Below, piece after piece: positions 1 through 6,267 of a DNA stretch of 17,888 bases (position 1 is the stretch's first letter; each line of letters opens with the position of its first letter). The translations under genes were made by a program, and so were the position numbers. The DNA is from JBIOWF01 sp044868295 (GTDB lineage: Bacteria; Actinomycetota; Actinomycetes; Streptosporangiales; Streptosporangiaceae). The stretch lies in contig JBIOWF010000359.1 of the NCBI GenBank assembly GCA_044868295.1, positions 1 to 17,888 on the forward strand. The letters are read 5' to 3'. The notes under the pieces were generated by a model that was given only the letters and a program-made list of their open reading frames with translations, did no database searches and had not been told where the DNA came from.

Positions 1-426
1 GTCGCGGCCACCGTGCTGGCCGCCTCCGGGATCGCCCTGGCCGTGCCGGGCACGGCGATGGCGGGAGCCTACGGCTGCAAGGGCACGTTCATTCGCTCCA
101 TCCCGGTCCCAACGGACTGGAAGGTCCTGAGCGACGTCCGGTTGTACTACGACTCCAGCAGCGGTTACAGCTGCGCGGTCAACGTGAAGCGCGGCGCGTA
201 TCGGGACATCCGGAGCGAGGTGTCCATCCAGATGATCAACGGGAACTACCGCGACGACAACCACCGGCCCGGCATCACTTTCGACCAGCAGAACGGCAAA
301 TTCAAGTGGTATGCCGGGCCCATCCGGGTGAAGGGCCGCAACACCACGGTGACAATCTGGGCGAGCACCGACTATCGCGGTGAAGAGGCGGACATGGTCA
401 AGACGGTCAAGGGCGACAGGCGCTGA
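1..426 (+). CDS. Small secreted protein, 5' end outside window (SapA-like)
   Basis: The frame is open from base 1 and stops at TGA 424-426. The first visible residues are the hydrophobic core and Ala-x-Ala cleavage site of a Sec signal peptide (ending TAMA, mature GAYGC...), so the true start must lie upstream; the GTG at base 13 would fall inside the signal peptide. The mature part is about 117 residues with two cysteines (in YGCKG and YSCAV), which could form one disulfide. It is rich in beta-type residues and contains KWYAGPIRV. The pattern of an early Cys, a Y-x-S-S-G-x-x-C-x-V segment and a late YAGP resembles, from memory, spore-associated protein A (SapA) of streptomycetes. That resemblance is only suggestive. 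No enzymatic motif is visible; it is probably an exported structural or surface protein. Confidence 0.75.
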   Translation, partial: VAATVLAASGIALAVPGTAMAGAYGCKGTFIRSIPVPTDWKVLSDVRLYYDSSSGYSCAVNVKRGAYRDIRSEVSIQMINGNYRDDNHRPGITFDQQNGKFKWYAGPIRVKGRNTTVTIWASTDYRGEEADMVKTVKGDRR

Positions 427-465
427 CCAGTTCTTCCGCGACCTTGCCGTTCCGTGCGGCGATCT

Positions 466-494
466 GCGGGACTGGCCGCTAGAGCCAGTCCCGC
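466..494. terminator. Bidirectional hairpin between convergent genes
   Basis: A perfect 11-bp inverted repeat (466-476 and 484-494) with a 7-nt loop sits between the convergent secreted-protein and corA genes. One arm is the last coding bases of corA (the Arg-Asp-Trp-Leu codons) and the loop contains its TAG stop. There is no U-tract on either side, as is usual for actinobacterial I-shaped terminators. Confidence 0.7.
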
Positions 495-1450
495 TTGCGG
501 AACGACCGGTAGAGGACCGCCGAGGCCAGGATGATGGCACTCGTCGACACCACGAAACCCCACGGCTGGGAGAAGCCCGGAAACGGGATGTTCTGCCCGT
601 AGAAGCCGGTGATCATGGTGGGCACCGCGATGATGGCCGCCCAGCTGGTCACCCGTTTCATGATCAGATTGAGCTTGTTGCTCTGCATGGTCAGATGAGC
701 CTCACGGATGTTCCCGACCAGGTCCCTCAGGGAGTCGGTCCACTCCGTGGCACGCAGCACGTGGTCGTACACATCCTGGAAGTAAGGGGTCATCGCCCCG
801 TTGCCGATCTCCCCGTTGCGTCTGAACAACGTGTTGACGACCTCGCGCATCGGCATGACCACCCGGCGGAGCGTGACCAGGCTCTTGCGGATCTCGAAGG
901 TCCGGCGCTGGTCCGCGGCGCCGACCGGCTTGTCGGAGAACAGGGTCTCCTCCAGGACCTCGATCTGCTCGTCCATCGCCTCGACGGTGTCGAAGTGGCT
1001 GTCCACCACATAGTCGAGCAGCCCGTGGAGGAGGAAAGCGACGCCGTGCTCCGCCAACCCGGGAGAGGAGTCCCAACGCTCCAGGACCGCGTCGATGTCG
1101 AACCGATCAGTGTTGCGTACGGTCACCAACGCGTTCTTGGTGATGAACGCGGACGCCTCGGCGATGTTCAGCCGCCACGTCTTCCAGTCGAACTCGGCGG
1201 CGTAGACGCTCAGGAACATGTGGCTTTCGTAGACGTCCAGTTTCGGGCGCTGCTTGTGCTGCAGCGCGTCCTCCACCGCGAGCTCGTGGAGGCCCAGCTC
1301 CTCGCTGATCGCGCCCAGATCCTCCTCCGTGGGGTCGCACATGTCGAACCACACGAGAGCGGCAGGGTCGCCGATGTGATCGGAGATCTCGGAGACGGGG
1401 AAGCCCTCCGCCTCTAGCACCCCATTGCGGTACAGACGCGTACGTGCCAT
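479..1450 (-). CDS. corA: CorA-family divalent cation channel with GQN signature
   Basis: The 323-residue protein has the CorA layout: a soluble alpha/beta N-terminal domain (to about 150), a long helical stalk (about 150-265), then two C-terminal TM helices (about 268-284 and 297-314). The conserved loop after TM1 reads YGQN (residues 284-287) where classical Mg2+ channels have YGMN. The C-terminus RKRDWL is short and basic, as expected on the cytoplasmic side. It should assemble as a homopentamer and pass Mg2+ (or Co2+/Ni2+) across the membrane. I chose ATG 1450 over the TTG at 1459 because a -10-like box lies 8 nt upstream of the ATG and overlaps the TTG. It is a single gene, convergent with the upstream secreted protein. 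The family is certain; substrate is inferred. Confidence 0.9.
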   Translation of the reverse strand: MARTRLYRNGVLEAEGFPVSEISDHIGDPAALVWFDMCDPTEEDLGAISEELGLHELAVEDALQHKQRPKLDVYESHMFLSVYAAEFDWKTWRLNIAEASAFITKNALVTVRNTDRFDIDAVLERWDSSPGLAEHGVAFLLHGLLDYVVDSHFDTVEAMDEQIEVLEETLFSDKPVGAADQRRTFEIRKSLVTLRRVVMPMREVVNTLFRRNGEIGNGAMTPYFQDVYDHVLRATEWTDSLRDLVGNIREAHLTMQSNKLNLIMKRVTSWAAIIAVPTMITGFYGQNIPFPGFSQPWGFVVSTSAIILASAVLYRSFRKRDWL

Positions 1451-1458
1451 GACCAGCA

Positions 1459-1464
1459 AGCGTA
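1459..1464 (-). promoter_or_regulatory. -10 box of corA (leaderless)
   Basis: TACGCT on the minus strand ends 8 nt before ATG 1450. No convincing -35 is seen. The spacing implies that transcription starts at or next to the start codon. Confidence 0.4.
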
Positions 1465-1578
1465 GCGAGCGCGCGGACGTTTCCCTTCTGCCAGAGCGAT
1501 CTCGCGGCCGAACGGCCTAAGCAGGGTCGACCCGGCCGATCCTCTGACCAGGGCGAAGCCTCCAGTCAGGCGAAGCCG

Positions 1579-2520
1579 TTAGGCGGGGCGGACGCGGATC
1601 TCTCCAACGGGCCTGCCGGCGCCGAAGAGCGGGACGGTCGCGAGCCCGGCGAGCTCGGGTGCGTCCAGCCCCACCGCGCGGATCGCGGCGACGGTGACGG
1701 GCACCCGGGCTCGGTTGCCGCCATCCTCGATCTTCACGGCGGCGGCGCGGCCGTCCCCGAAGGCGAAGGCGTCGAAGGCCTCGGCCCCCACCTTGACCAG
1801 CAGACCGGGGATCGCGCGCATCAGTACGGCCTCGGGCCGTACCGTGCCGCTCGTCCATTCGGGGTAGGCCCGCATGGCGTCGGCGATGCGCCGCTCAGAG
1901 CTGCCGGGAGCCGCCAGGGTGAACCGGCGGAACGCGCGCACGACACCGACCATCGAGACGAAGAACAGCGGCGCTCCGCATCCGTCCACCCCGCTGGCGG
2001 CGACGCGCTCCCCGGTGAACTCCTCGGCCGTGTCGCGGATCACCCTCTGCAGTGGATGAGCGGGATCCAGGTAGTTTTCGACCGGCCAGTCGTTGACCAC
2101 GCAGGTGGCGAGCATCGCGGCGTGTTTGCCGGAGCAGTTCATGTACAGCCTGCTGGGCGTGCCGTGCTCGCGAATGACCTGGTGGTGCGCTTCCTCGTCC
2201 GCGGGAAGGCCCTCGGGGCACTGCAGGGCGGTCTCGTCCAGACCGGCCCCCGCGAGGATCTCTTCGGTCCCGTCGACGTGGAACCGCTCGCCCGAATGGC
2301 TGGCGCACGACAGCGCCAGCAGCTCGTCCTCCAGCGCGAGGCCGGACCGGACCATGCCGAGCGCCTGCAGTGGCTTCATCGCCGAGCGGGGCGAGACGAG
2401 AGCCGCAGTGTCTCCGTGCACCATCACCGGCGAGCCGCCCGCGTCCACGGCGTGCACCCGTGCCCGGTGAACGGACTCCACGAACCCGGAACGGACGACC
2501 TCGACGATCAGCTCGGACAT
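1579..2520 (-). CDS. Asparaginase II (class 3, Rhizobium etli type)
   Basis: A 313-residue member of the Asparaginase_II family (Pfam PF06089), which hydrolyses L-asparagine to aspartate and ammonia and is unrelated to the E. coli AnsA/AnsB fold. Family motifs are present: RSAMKPLQA with Ser46-x-x-Lys49, the SHSGE segment (74-78), NCSGKH with Cys129 and Lys132, GVDGCGAP with Cys181, and LLVKVG with Lys243. From memory these match the catalytic Ser-Lys and the zinc-binding Cys/Lys residues of the R. etli enzyme. No signal peptide is seen, so it is cytosolic. The frame stays open well upstream, but I start at ATG 2520 (MSELIVEVV) because the family begins there and a TAGACT -10 box lies 7 nt before it. 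It is divergent from dtd, 45 bp apart. Confidence 0.88.
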   Translation of the reverse strand: MSELIVEVVRSGFVESVHRARVHAVDAGGSPVMVHGDTAALVSPRSAMKPLQALGMVRSGLALEDELLALSCASHSGERFHVDGTEEILAGAGLDETALQCPEGLPADEEAHHQVIREHGTPSRLYMNCSGKHAAMLATCVVNDWPVENYLDPAHPLQRVIRDTAEEFTGERVAASGVDGCGAPLFFVSMVGVVRAFRRFTLAAPGSSERRIADAMRAYPEWTSGTVRPEAVLMRAIPGLLVKVGAEAFDAFAFGDGRAAAVKIEDGGNRARVPVTVAAIRAVGLDAPELAGLATVPLFGAGRPVGEIRVRPA

Positions 2521-2527
2521 AACGGCG

Positions 2528-2533
2528 AGTCTA
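2528..2533 (-). promoter_or_regulatory. -10 box of asparaginase (leaderless)
   Basis: TAGACT on the minus strand lies 7 nt upstream of ATG 2520 with no Shine-Dalgarno between, which fits a leaderless mRNA. It sits in the 45-bp gap shared with dtd. Confidence 0.5.
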
Positions 2534-2565
2534 GGGATTGGCCGTCCATGACAGAATGCGGGGCC

Positions 2566-2991
2566 ATGCGTGCGGTCGTTCAGCGGGTCAGCTCCGCGTC
2601 TGTGGTGGTGGACGGTGTCGTCGTGGGCGCGATCCACGAACCGGGCCTGCTCGTGCTGGCCGGCGTCACCCACACCGACGGGCCCGCCGAGGCGGCCAAG
2701 CTCGCCGCCAAGCTGTGGGGCCTGCGGATCCTGCACGGCGAGAAGTCCTGCTCGGACATCGGCGCGCCACTGCTCGTGATCAGCCAGTTCACGCTGTACG
2801 GCGACACGCGCAAAGGCCGCCGCCCGACCTGGCAGGCGGCGGCGCCCGGCCCGACCGCCGAGCCGCTGGTCGAGGCCGTCGTCGCCGAGCTCCGGACACT
2901 GGGGGCACGCGTGGAGACGGGCGTCTTCGGCGCCGACATGAAGGTCTCACTGACCAACGACGGCCCGATCACTCTCGTCCTGGACATCTGA
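2566..2991 (+). CDS. dtd: D-aminoacyl-tRNA deacylase
   Basis: A full-length 141-residue DTD. It hydrolyses D-amino acids (and glycine) mischarged on tRNA, acting as a homodimer in the cytosol. The N-terminus MRAVVQRV is the family hallmark and fixes the start at ATG 2566; an in-frame ATG at 2548 would only add a non-conserved MTECGA. Both catalytic motifs are present: SQFTLYGD (73-80, the SQxTL motif) and NDGPIT (131-136, the Gly-cisPro motif that excludes L-amino acids), plus the conserved KGRRP. No Shine-Dalgarno is seen; CAGAAT at 2552-2557, 8 nt upstream, could be a weak -10 for a leaderless transcript. It is divergent from the asparaginase gene and convergent with ygfZ. Confidence 0.96.
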   Translation: MRAVVQRVSSASVVVDGVVVGAIHEPGLLVLAGVTHTDGPAEAAKLAAKLWGLRILHGEKSCSDIGAPLLVISQFTLYGDTRKGRRPTWQAAAPGPTAEPLVEAVVAELRTLGARVETGVFGADMKVSLTNDGPITLVLDI

Positions 2992-3091
2992 CGCGGTGGC
3001 TCCTGCCGCCCGCCTCGCCGTGAGCAGCCGGCTGGCCGGTCTACCGTATTTGGGCGAACTGACATCGCCGGCGGGGCGGACCGTCGTGTCC

Positions 3092-4225
3092 TCAGCGGAT
3101 GCGGCGGCGCAGGGCCGGGTCGATCTGCACGTTGCGACCGGCGTCCGGGGGCACGATGACCTCCTGGGTCGCGGCCACGCCACCGGCCAGCAGGGTGGCC
3201 TCTACGGGGACGGTCCGCTTGACGACAGCGAGAGCGATCGGGCCCAGCTCGTAGTGCCGCGCCGACGAGCCGACGAACCCGACCTGTCCCGGCTGCGCCG
3301 CACCCTCGACGGCCGATTCGGATCCGGCCCCGGCTTCCGATGCGGGCTCGGCCGTGGCGGAAGCATCGACGCCGAGCGTCACGGCCGAGCCGTGTGGTGG
3401 CAGCGTGTCGACGCTGCCGTCCAGGTGCAGGAAGACGAGGCGGCGGGGTGGGTGCCCGAGATTGTGAACACGGGCGACCGTCTCCTGGCCTCGGTAGCAC
3501 CCCTTGGTCAGATGAACCGCGCCGCCGATCCAGCCGACCTCGTGCGGGATCGTCTTGTGATCGGTGTCGAAGCCCAGCCGGGGCACGTGCGCCTCGATGC
3601 GGAGCGCCTCGTAGGCCCACAGCCCGGCGAGCCGCAGACCGAGCTCACCCGCCAGACCGGCCAGCCGCTCACGCGGCACGAGCAGGTCGCCACCGATGAC
3701 GACGATGTCCTCGGCCGGCTCGGGGATCGGGGCGCCTTCCGCCCGTGAAGCCGTGGCCGACGTGTCCGTCGAAGCCTCCGCGAGATCGCCGGCCGGCGCC
3801 GCCACAGAGATCACGGCGTAGTCGGAGGTCAGGTCGGCGACTTCCACGCGAAGCATGAACCGCATCTTCTCCAGGAACGCGACCAGCTCGGCCGCAGCGC
3901 CCGGCTCCACGTGGGCCCACACGGCCTCGCCGTCGTCCACCAGGGTGAGGTGGTGCTCGACTCGGCCCTGCGGGTCGAGGAGCAACGTCTGGGAGGGAGT
4001 TCCGGGAGCGAGAACGTCGAGCTTCTGGGAGCTCAGGCTGTTGAGCCAGCTCAACCGGTCGGGGCCGGAGATCCGCACGACCTCTCGGTTGCTCCGGTCG
4101 ACCAGCGCCGCGCCGCTCGCCAGGGCGCGCTGCTCCGCGTAGGGGTCGCCGTAATGAGCCGCGACCGACTCATCTGGCGTGTCGGCGGCAACGGCTCCGG
4201 GTGTGTCCAGCAATGGGCTGCGCAT
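3092..4225 (-). CDS. ygfZ: YgfZ/GcvT-like folate-binding protein
   Basis: The 377-residue protein has the aminomethyltransferase (GcvT) fold and the diagnostic YgfZ signature KGCYRGQE (241-248), whose cysteine is needed by the family. YgfZ/IBA57 proteins bind tetrahydrofolate and help assemble or repair Fe-S clusters in certain enzymes (family knowledge). The start ATG 4225 gives an N-terminus MRSPLLDTPGA typical of actinobacterial members, with TAGCCT 6 nt upstream. Two low-complexity Ala/Glu/Ser/Thr insertions, about 149-172 and 284-312, interrupt otherwise conserved segments and are probably disordered loops. It lies 76 bp downstream of the Fur-family gene but is separated from it by a hairpin and has its own -10 box, so it is probably a separate unit. 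Confidence 0.9.
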   Translation of the reverse strand: MRSPLLDTPGAVAADTPDESVAAHYGDPYAEQRALASGAALVDRSNREVVRISGPDRLSWLNSLSSQKLDVLAPGTPSQTLLLDPQGRVEHHLTLVDDGEAVWAHVEPGAAAELVAFLEKMRFMLRVEVADLTSDYAVISVAAPAGDLAEASTDTSATASRAEGAPIPEPAEDIVVIGGDLLVPRERLAGLAGELGLRLAGLWAYEALRIEAHVPRLGFDTDHKTIPHEVGWIGGAVHLTKGCYRGQETVARVHNLGHPPRRLVFLHLDGSVDTLPPHGSAVTLGVDASATAEPASEAGAGSESAVEGAAQPGQVGFVGSSARHYELGPIALAVVKRTVPVEATLLAGGVAATQEVIVPPDAGRNVQIDPALRRRIR

Positions 4226-4231
4226 GGCTCA

Positions 4232-4237
4232 AGGCTA
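4232..4237 (-). promoter_or_regulatory. -10 box of ygfZ (leaderless)
   Basis: TAGCCT on the minus strand lies exactly 6 nt upstream of ATG 4225 and no Shine-Dalgarno is present. Confidence 0.5.
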
Positions 4238-4248
4238 ATTGCGATCCC

Positions 4249-4275
4249 GTACGGCTCACGCCGCCGGAGCCGTAC
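4249..4275 (-). terminator. Hairpin terminator after the Fur-family gene
   Basis: Perfect 9-bp arms (4249-4257 and 4267-4275) with a 9-nt loop lie 27 bp past the stop codon of the Fur-family gene, before the ygfZ promoter. No U-tract follows. Confidence 0.6.
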
Positions 4276-4301
4276 CCGCGTCAAGCCTTTCACCGGCAGG
4301 C

Positions 4302-4712
4302 TCAGCGGCATTTGCGGCAGCGGCCGAAAACGGTGAGGTGGCGGACGTCGGTGGAGAAGCCGAGCTTCTCGTCGAGGGTCGAGACGAGCCCGTGCACGAG
4401 ATCGGGACCGGCCTCGGTCACCTCACCGCATCCGCGGCAGACCAGATGCACATGGTCCGCCTCGGAGGCCAGGTGGTAGGTGGGCGCGCCATGCCCGAGA
4501 TGGGTGTGGGTCACCAGCCCGAGCTCTTCAAGCAGCTCAAGGGTGCGGTAGACAGTCGAGATGTTGACGCCGCGCGCCGTCTCCTGAACCCGGGAGCAGA
4601 TGTCCTCGGGCGTCGCGTGGCCGAGTTCGGTGACCGCTTCCAGCACCAGTTGCCGCTGCGGGGTGACCCGGTAGCCGCGCGCTCGCAGCTCCTCGTGCCA
4701 AGTATCGGTCAT
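4302..4712 (-). CDS. nur: Fur-family metalloregulator, Nur-like
   Basis: The 136-residue protein has a winged-helix DNA-binding domain (about 1-80, with TPQRQLVLEAV and ISTVYRTLELLEELGLV) and a dimerisation/metal domain with HVHLVCRGCG (87-96) and a C-terminal CRKC. The two CxxC pairs would form the structural zinc site. Compared from memory with the nickel sensor Nur of Streptomyces coelicolor, the Ni-site histidines are kept (His69, His71, His125). Of the second site His32, His87 and His89 are kept, while the first His of the Nur HHHIH run is Ala85 here. Nur represses nickel uptake and Fe-SOD genes when nickel is bound. Start ATG 4712 is supported by TAAACT 6 nt upstream. Family certain; metal identity inferred. 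Confidence 0.85.
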   Translation of the reverse strand: MTDTWHEELRARGYRVTPQRQLVLEAVTELGHATPEDICSRVQETARGVNISTVYRTLELLEELGLVTHTHLGHGAPTYHLASEADHVHLVCRGCGEVTEAGPDLVHGLVSTLDEKLGFSTDVRHLTVFGRCRKCR

Positions 4713-4718
4713 ACCCCG

Positions 4719-4724
4719 AGTTTA
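4719..4724 (-). promoter_or_regulatory. -10 box of the Fur-family gene (leaderless)
   Basis: TAAACT on the minus strand lies 6 nt before ATG 4712. An 8-bp inverted repeat (4726-4733 and 4814-4821) brackets the upstream region and could be regulatory or chance. Confidence 0.5.
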
Positions 4725-4802
4725 TGAGCCTCCGGGAAGAGGATCGCCAACCGTGCACAGCTTCCGAACGAGTAATGCGTTTCGGCCCGCCAACTAATTC
4801 GC

Positions 4803-4831
4803 TTGCCGGGCCCTGGAGGCTCGCATAGCGT
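4803..4831 (+). promoter_or_regulatory. Promoter of the structured RNA
   Basis: TTGCCG (4803-4808) and TAGCGT (4826-4831) are separated by 17 bp, optimal for a housekeeping sigma factor. The predicted start near 4838 lies just upstream of the strong Shine-Dalgarno at 4843. Confidence 0.45.
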
Positions 4832-4842
4832 ACGAAGCACGC

Positions 4843-4858
4843 AGAAAGGAGGTGGTCC
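4843..4858 (+). promoter_or_regulatory. Extended Shine-Dalgarno pairing with 16S 3' end
   Basis: The 16 nt read AGAAAGGAGGTGGTCC. The standard 16S 3' end (GGAUCACCUCCUUUCU) can pair with all 16, 15 Watson-Crick and one G-U. The GGAGG core is 11 nt before ATG 4864. This is far longer than any other ribosome binding site in the window. Confidence 0.75.
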
Positions 4859-4863
4859 GAGCA

Positions 4864-4905
4864 ATGGTTGATCATTATTGGACTAGCGAGGTGGCTGTCC
4901 GCTGA
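4864..4905 (+). CDS. 13-residue peptide ORF (MVDHYWTSEVAVR)
   Basis: ATG 4864 to TGA 4903-4905, thirteen codons, directly behind the extended Shine-Dalgarno. The early codons (GTT GAT CAT TAT) are AT-rich and unlike the GC3-rich genes around it, so the nucleotide sequence itself seems constrained. The peptide has one Trp, one Tyr and one His and ends in Arg; it has no run of a single amino acid as in classical attenuator leaders. It could be a ribosome-sensing leader, a functional micropeptide, or simply a way to load a ribosome on the RNA. No known family is recognised. Confidence 0.5.
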   Translation: MVDHYWTSEVAVR

Positions 4906-4971
4906 GGACGTCCCAGTCCGGACCTGCGTCCGGGCGTCGGTGACGCCCAGGCGAATACATGACAGACACCG

Positions 4972-5067
4972 GAACCCCGGGTAGCCGGCGACCGAAGCAA
5001 CCCCTTCGGTCTTGGTCCAGCCGGCCCGCCTACGACTCAGGCGGAGCGAACCCGGGGTTCTTTCATT
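4972..5067 (+). terminator. Branched stem with U-rich tail
   Basis: A perfect 11-bp stem (4972-4982 with 5050-5060) closes a multibranch loop and is followed by TTTCATTT. It probably ends the RNA before the GNAT promoter at 5111. Confidence 0.55.
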
Positions 5068-5110
5068 TCCGCATGCGCCACACATGCCACTTACGCCCAC
5101 GGCGTGTGCC

Positions 5111-5137
5111 TTGACAGTCGGCTCCGCCGGATAGATT
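5111..5137 (+). promoter_or_regulatory. Promoter of the GNAT gene (leaderless)
   Basis: A consensus -35 TTGACA (5111-5116) and -10 TAGATT (5132-5137), 15 bp apart, which is short. The -10 ends 6 nt before GTG 5144, so the mRNA should begin at the start codon. Confidence 0.6.
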
Positions 5138-5143
5138 CGAACG

Positions 5144-5665
5144 GTGATCGAGACCGAACGGCTGCTGCTACGGCGCTGGCGCGACAGCGACAGGGAACCG
5201 TTCGCGGCACTGAACGCCGATCCGCTGGTGATGGAGCATTTCCCCGCCGCGCTGTCCCGGGAGGAGAGCGACGCGCTGGTCGACCGGATCGAAGCCGGGT
5301 TCGAGCGGAACGGCTTCGGCTTGTGGGCCGTCGAGGCTTCGGGGGCGTTCATCGGGTTCACCGGCCTGTCCGTGCCCGGTTTCACGGCCTGCTTCACTCC
5401 CTGTGTCGAGGTCGGCTGGCGGCTCGCCCGGACCGCGTGGGGGCACGGCTACGCGACGGAGGCGGCGAGAGCCGTACTGGATCATGGATTTGGCGAGCTA
5501 AGACTGGCCGAGATCGTCTCGTTCACGGCCGTGGGCAATCTCAGGTCGCGGGCGGTGATGCGGCGCCTCGGCATGACGCACGACCCGGCCGACGACTTCG
5601 ACCACCCCTCGCTCCCCGAGGCCAGCCCGCTCAAGCGACACGTCCTGTATCGGGTCAGGCCGTGA
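5144..5665 (+). CDS. GNAT N-acetyltransferase, RimJ/RimL-like
   Basis: A 173-residue single GNAT domain (Acetyltransf_3 type). It starts MIETERLLLRRW, the standard opening of this subfamily. The acetyl-CoA pyrophosphate loop (motif A) is at about 93-103 (RLARTAWGHGYA), and the motif B asparagine with the following helix is at NLRSRAVMRRLGM (132-144). Such enzymes move the acetyl group of acetyl-CoA to an amine, often the alpha-amine of a protein or a small molecule; the substrate cannot be told from sequence. The GTG at 5144 is the start because the subfamily motif begins there and a promoter sits directly upstream. It stands alone on the plus strand after the structured RNA and converges on the nitrobindin-like gene. 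Confidence 0.88.
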   Translation: MIETERLLLRRWRDSDREPFAALNADPLVMEHFPAALSREESDALVDRIEAGFERNGFGLWAVEASGAFIGFTGLSVPGFTACFTPCVEVGWRLARTAWGHGYATEAARAVLDHGFGELRLAEIVSFTAVGNLRSRAVMRRLGMTHDPADDFDHPSLPEASPLKRHVLYRVRP

Positions 5666-5712
5666 ACCGGTCGCAGACGCGGGCGAGATCGGTGCCGACG
5701 CCTCCGCACGAT

Positions 5713-5757
5713 CTCTAGGCATCAGGCTCTAGGCATCAGGCTCTAGGCATCAGGCTC
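5713..5757. repeat. 14-bp tandem repeat, three copies
   Basis: CTCTAGGCATCAGG is repeated exactly at 5713-5726, 5727-5740 and 5741-5754, with CTC of a fourth. The last copy contains the final codons and TAG stop of the nitrobindin-like gene on the minus strand, so the array looks like duplication of the gene's 3' end into the convergent gap. Confidence 0.95.
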
Positions 5758-6240
5758 GAAGTCGGCGACCTTCTTGAGCTCGGCCGAGGCGTGAGACTGT
5801 AACGGCTGCCCGACAGCGGCCATGTCATACGCGTACATGAGGCTTCCGTTGACGAGCCCGTAGAGCCGGTGGCCCGCCGTGTACTCCTTGGCGGTCGCCG
5901 TCCGCGCGACCACGTCGGTGCGCAGCTCGATCTTGTGGAAGACGACCTCCCCCACATAGATCTCGACGATGCCCGTCGGATGGGCGAGGCAGACCTCCAG
6001 TTGCCGCTCCGGCTGGATCCGCCAGAATCCGGCCTCGGTCGAGAGCGGGCGGACCTTGTTTCCGTCCTTGTCGAGCAGCCACGTGCGGCTGTCGTAGCGC
6101 AGGAACGGCTTTCCGTTGTGACCGAACACGATCTCCTGCCCGAAGTTGGCGCTCTCCATCGTCGGGTAACCGATCACTCCGGCCCCCTCCCAGCGGCCAA
6201 GCAGGAAGGCGATCGGCTCAAGGTCAGGGTGCATGTCCAT
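5743..6240 (-). CDS. Nitrobindin-like heme-binding FABP-fold protein
   Basis: A 165-residue protein of the nitrobindin family (THAP4-like/DUF1794, ten-stranded beta-barrel). The diagnostic GxWxGxG reads GRWEGAG (15-21), and His150 in QSHASAELKKV sits where the proximal heme ligand lies in M. tuberculosis nitrobindin (from memory). Family members bind ferric heme, react with NO and isomerise peroxynitrite to nitrate. The frame is open upstream into repeats, but homology starts at MHPDLEPIAFLLG. ATG 6240 (MDMHPD) is chosen over 6234 because TAAGCT lies 8 nt before it. No signal peptide, so cytosolic. It is divergent from the DsrE-like gene across a repeat-filled 346-bp gap. Confidence 0.87.
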   Translation of the reverse strand: MDMHPDLEPIAFLLGRWEGAGVIGYPTMESANFGQEIVFGHNGKPFLRYDSRTWLLDKDGNKVRPLSTEAGFWRIQPERQLEVCLAHPTGIVEIYVGEVVFHKIELRTDVVARTATAKEYTAGHRLYGLVNGSLMYAYDMAAVGQPLQSHASAELKKVADFEPDA

Positions 6241-6248
6241 AGAACAGG

Positions 6249-6254
6249 AGCTTA
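6249..6254 (-). promoter_or_regulatory. -10 box of the nitrobindin gene (leaderless)
   Basis: TAAGCT on the minus strand lies 8 nt before ATG 6240, with no Shine-Dalgarno. Confidence 0.4.
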
Positions 6255-6267
6255 GAGGCGGCCGCGT

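Larger units (their letters stand above)
4838..5070 (+). ncRNA. Candidate structured RNA carrying a 13-codon ORF
   Basis: This stretch fills the 431-bp gap between the Fur-family gene and the GNAT gene. After the mini-ORF (4864-4905) come a 6-bp hairpin (4918-4923/4928-4933, 4-nt loop) and a 7-bp hairpin (4932-4938/4942-4948, 3-nt loop), which overlap by two bases. Then a perfect 11-bp stem (4972-4982/5050-5060) encloses a 6-bp stem (4984-4989/5020-5025) carrying a 7-bp hairpin (4991-4997/5004-5010), and a further 6-bp hairpin (5026-5031/5039-5044). A U-rich run follows. Bases 4854-4859, at the 3' edge of the Shine-Dalgarno, can instead pair with 4919-4924, which would break the first hairpin. 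It matches none of the RNA families I checked mentally (TPP, cobalamin, ydaO, 6C, SRP, tmRNA). It could be a free small mRNA/RNA or a leader that ends before the GNAT promoter. Confidence 0.55.

Noticed and set aside
4843..4858. Fragment of an antisense 16S rRNA gene
   Set aside because: The 16 nt match the complement of the 16S 3' end, but the flanking sequence does not continue as rRNA on either side. Position before an ATG fits a ribosome site.
4838..5143. Riboswitch controlling the GNAT gene
   Set aside because: The fold ends in a U-rich terminator-like run at about 5067, and the GNAT gene has its own TTGACA/TAGATT promoter and leaderless GTG, so direct control in cis is less likely than a free RNA.
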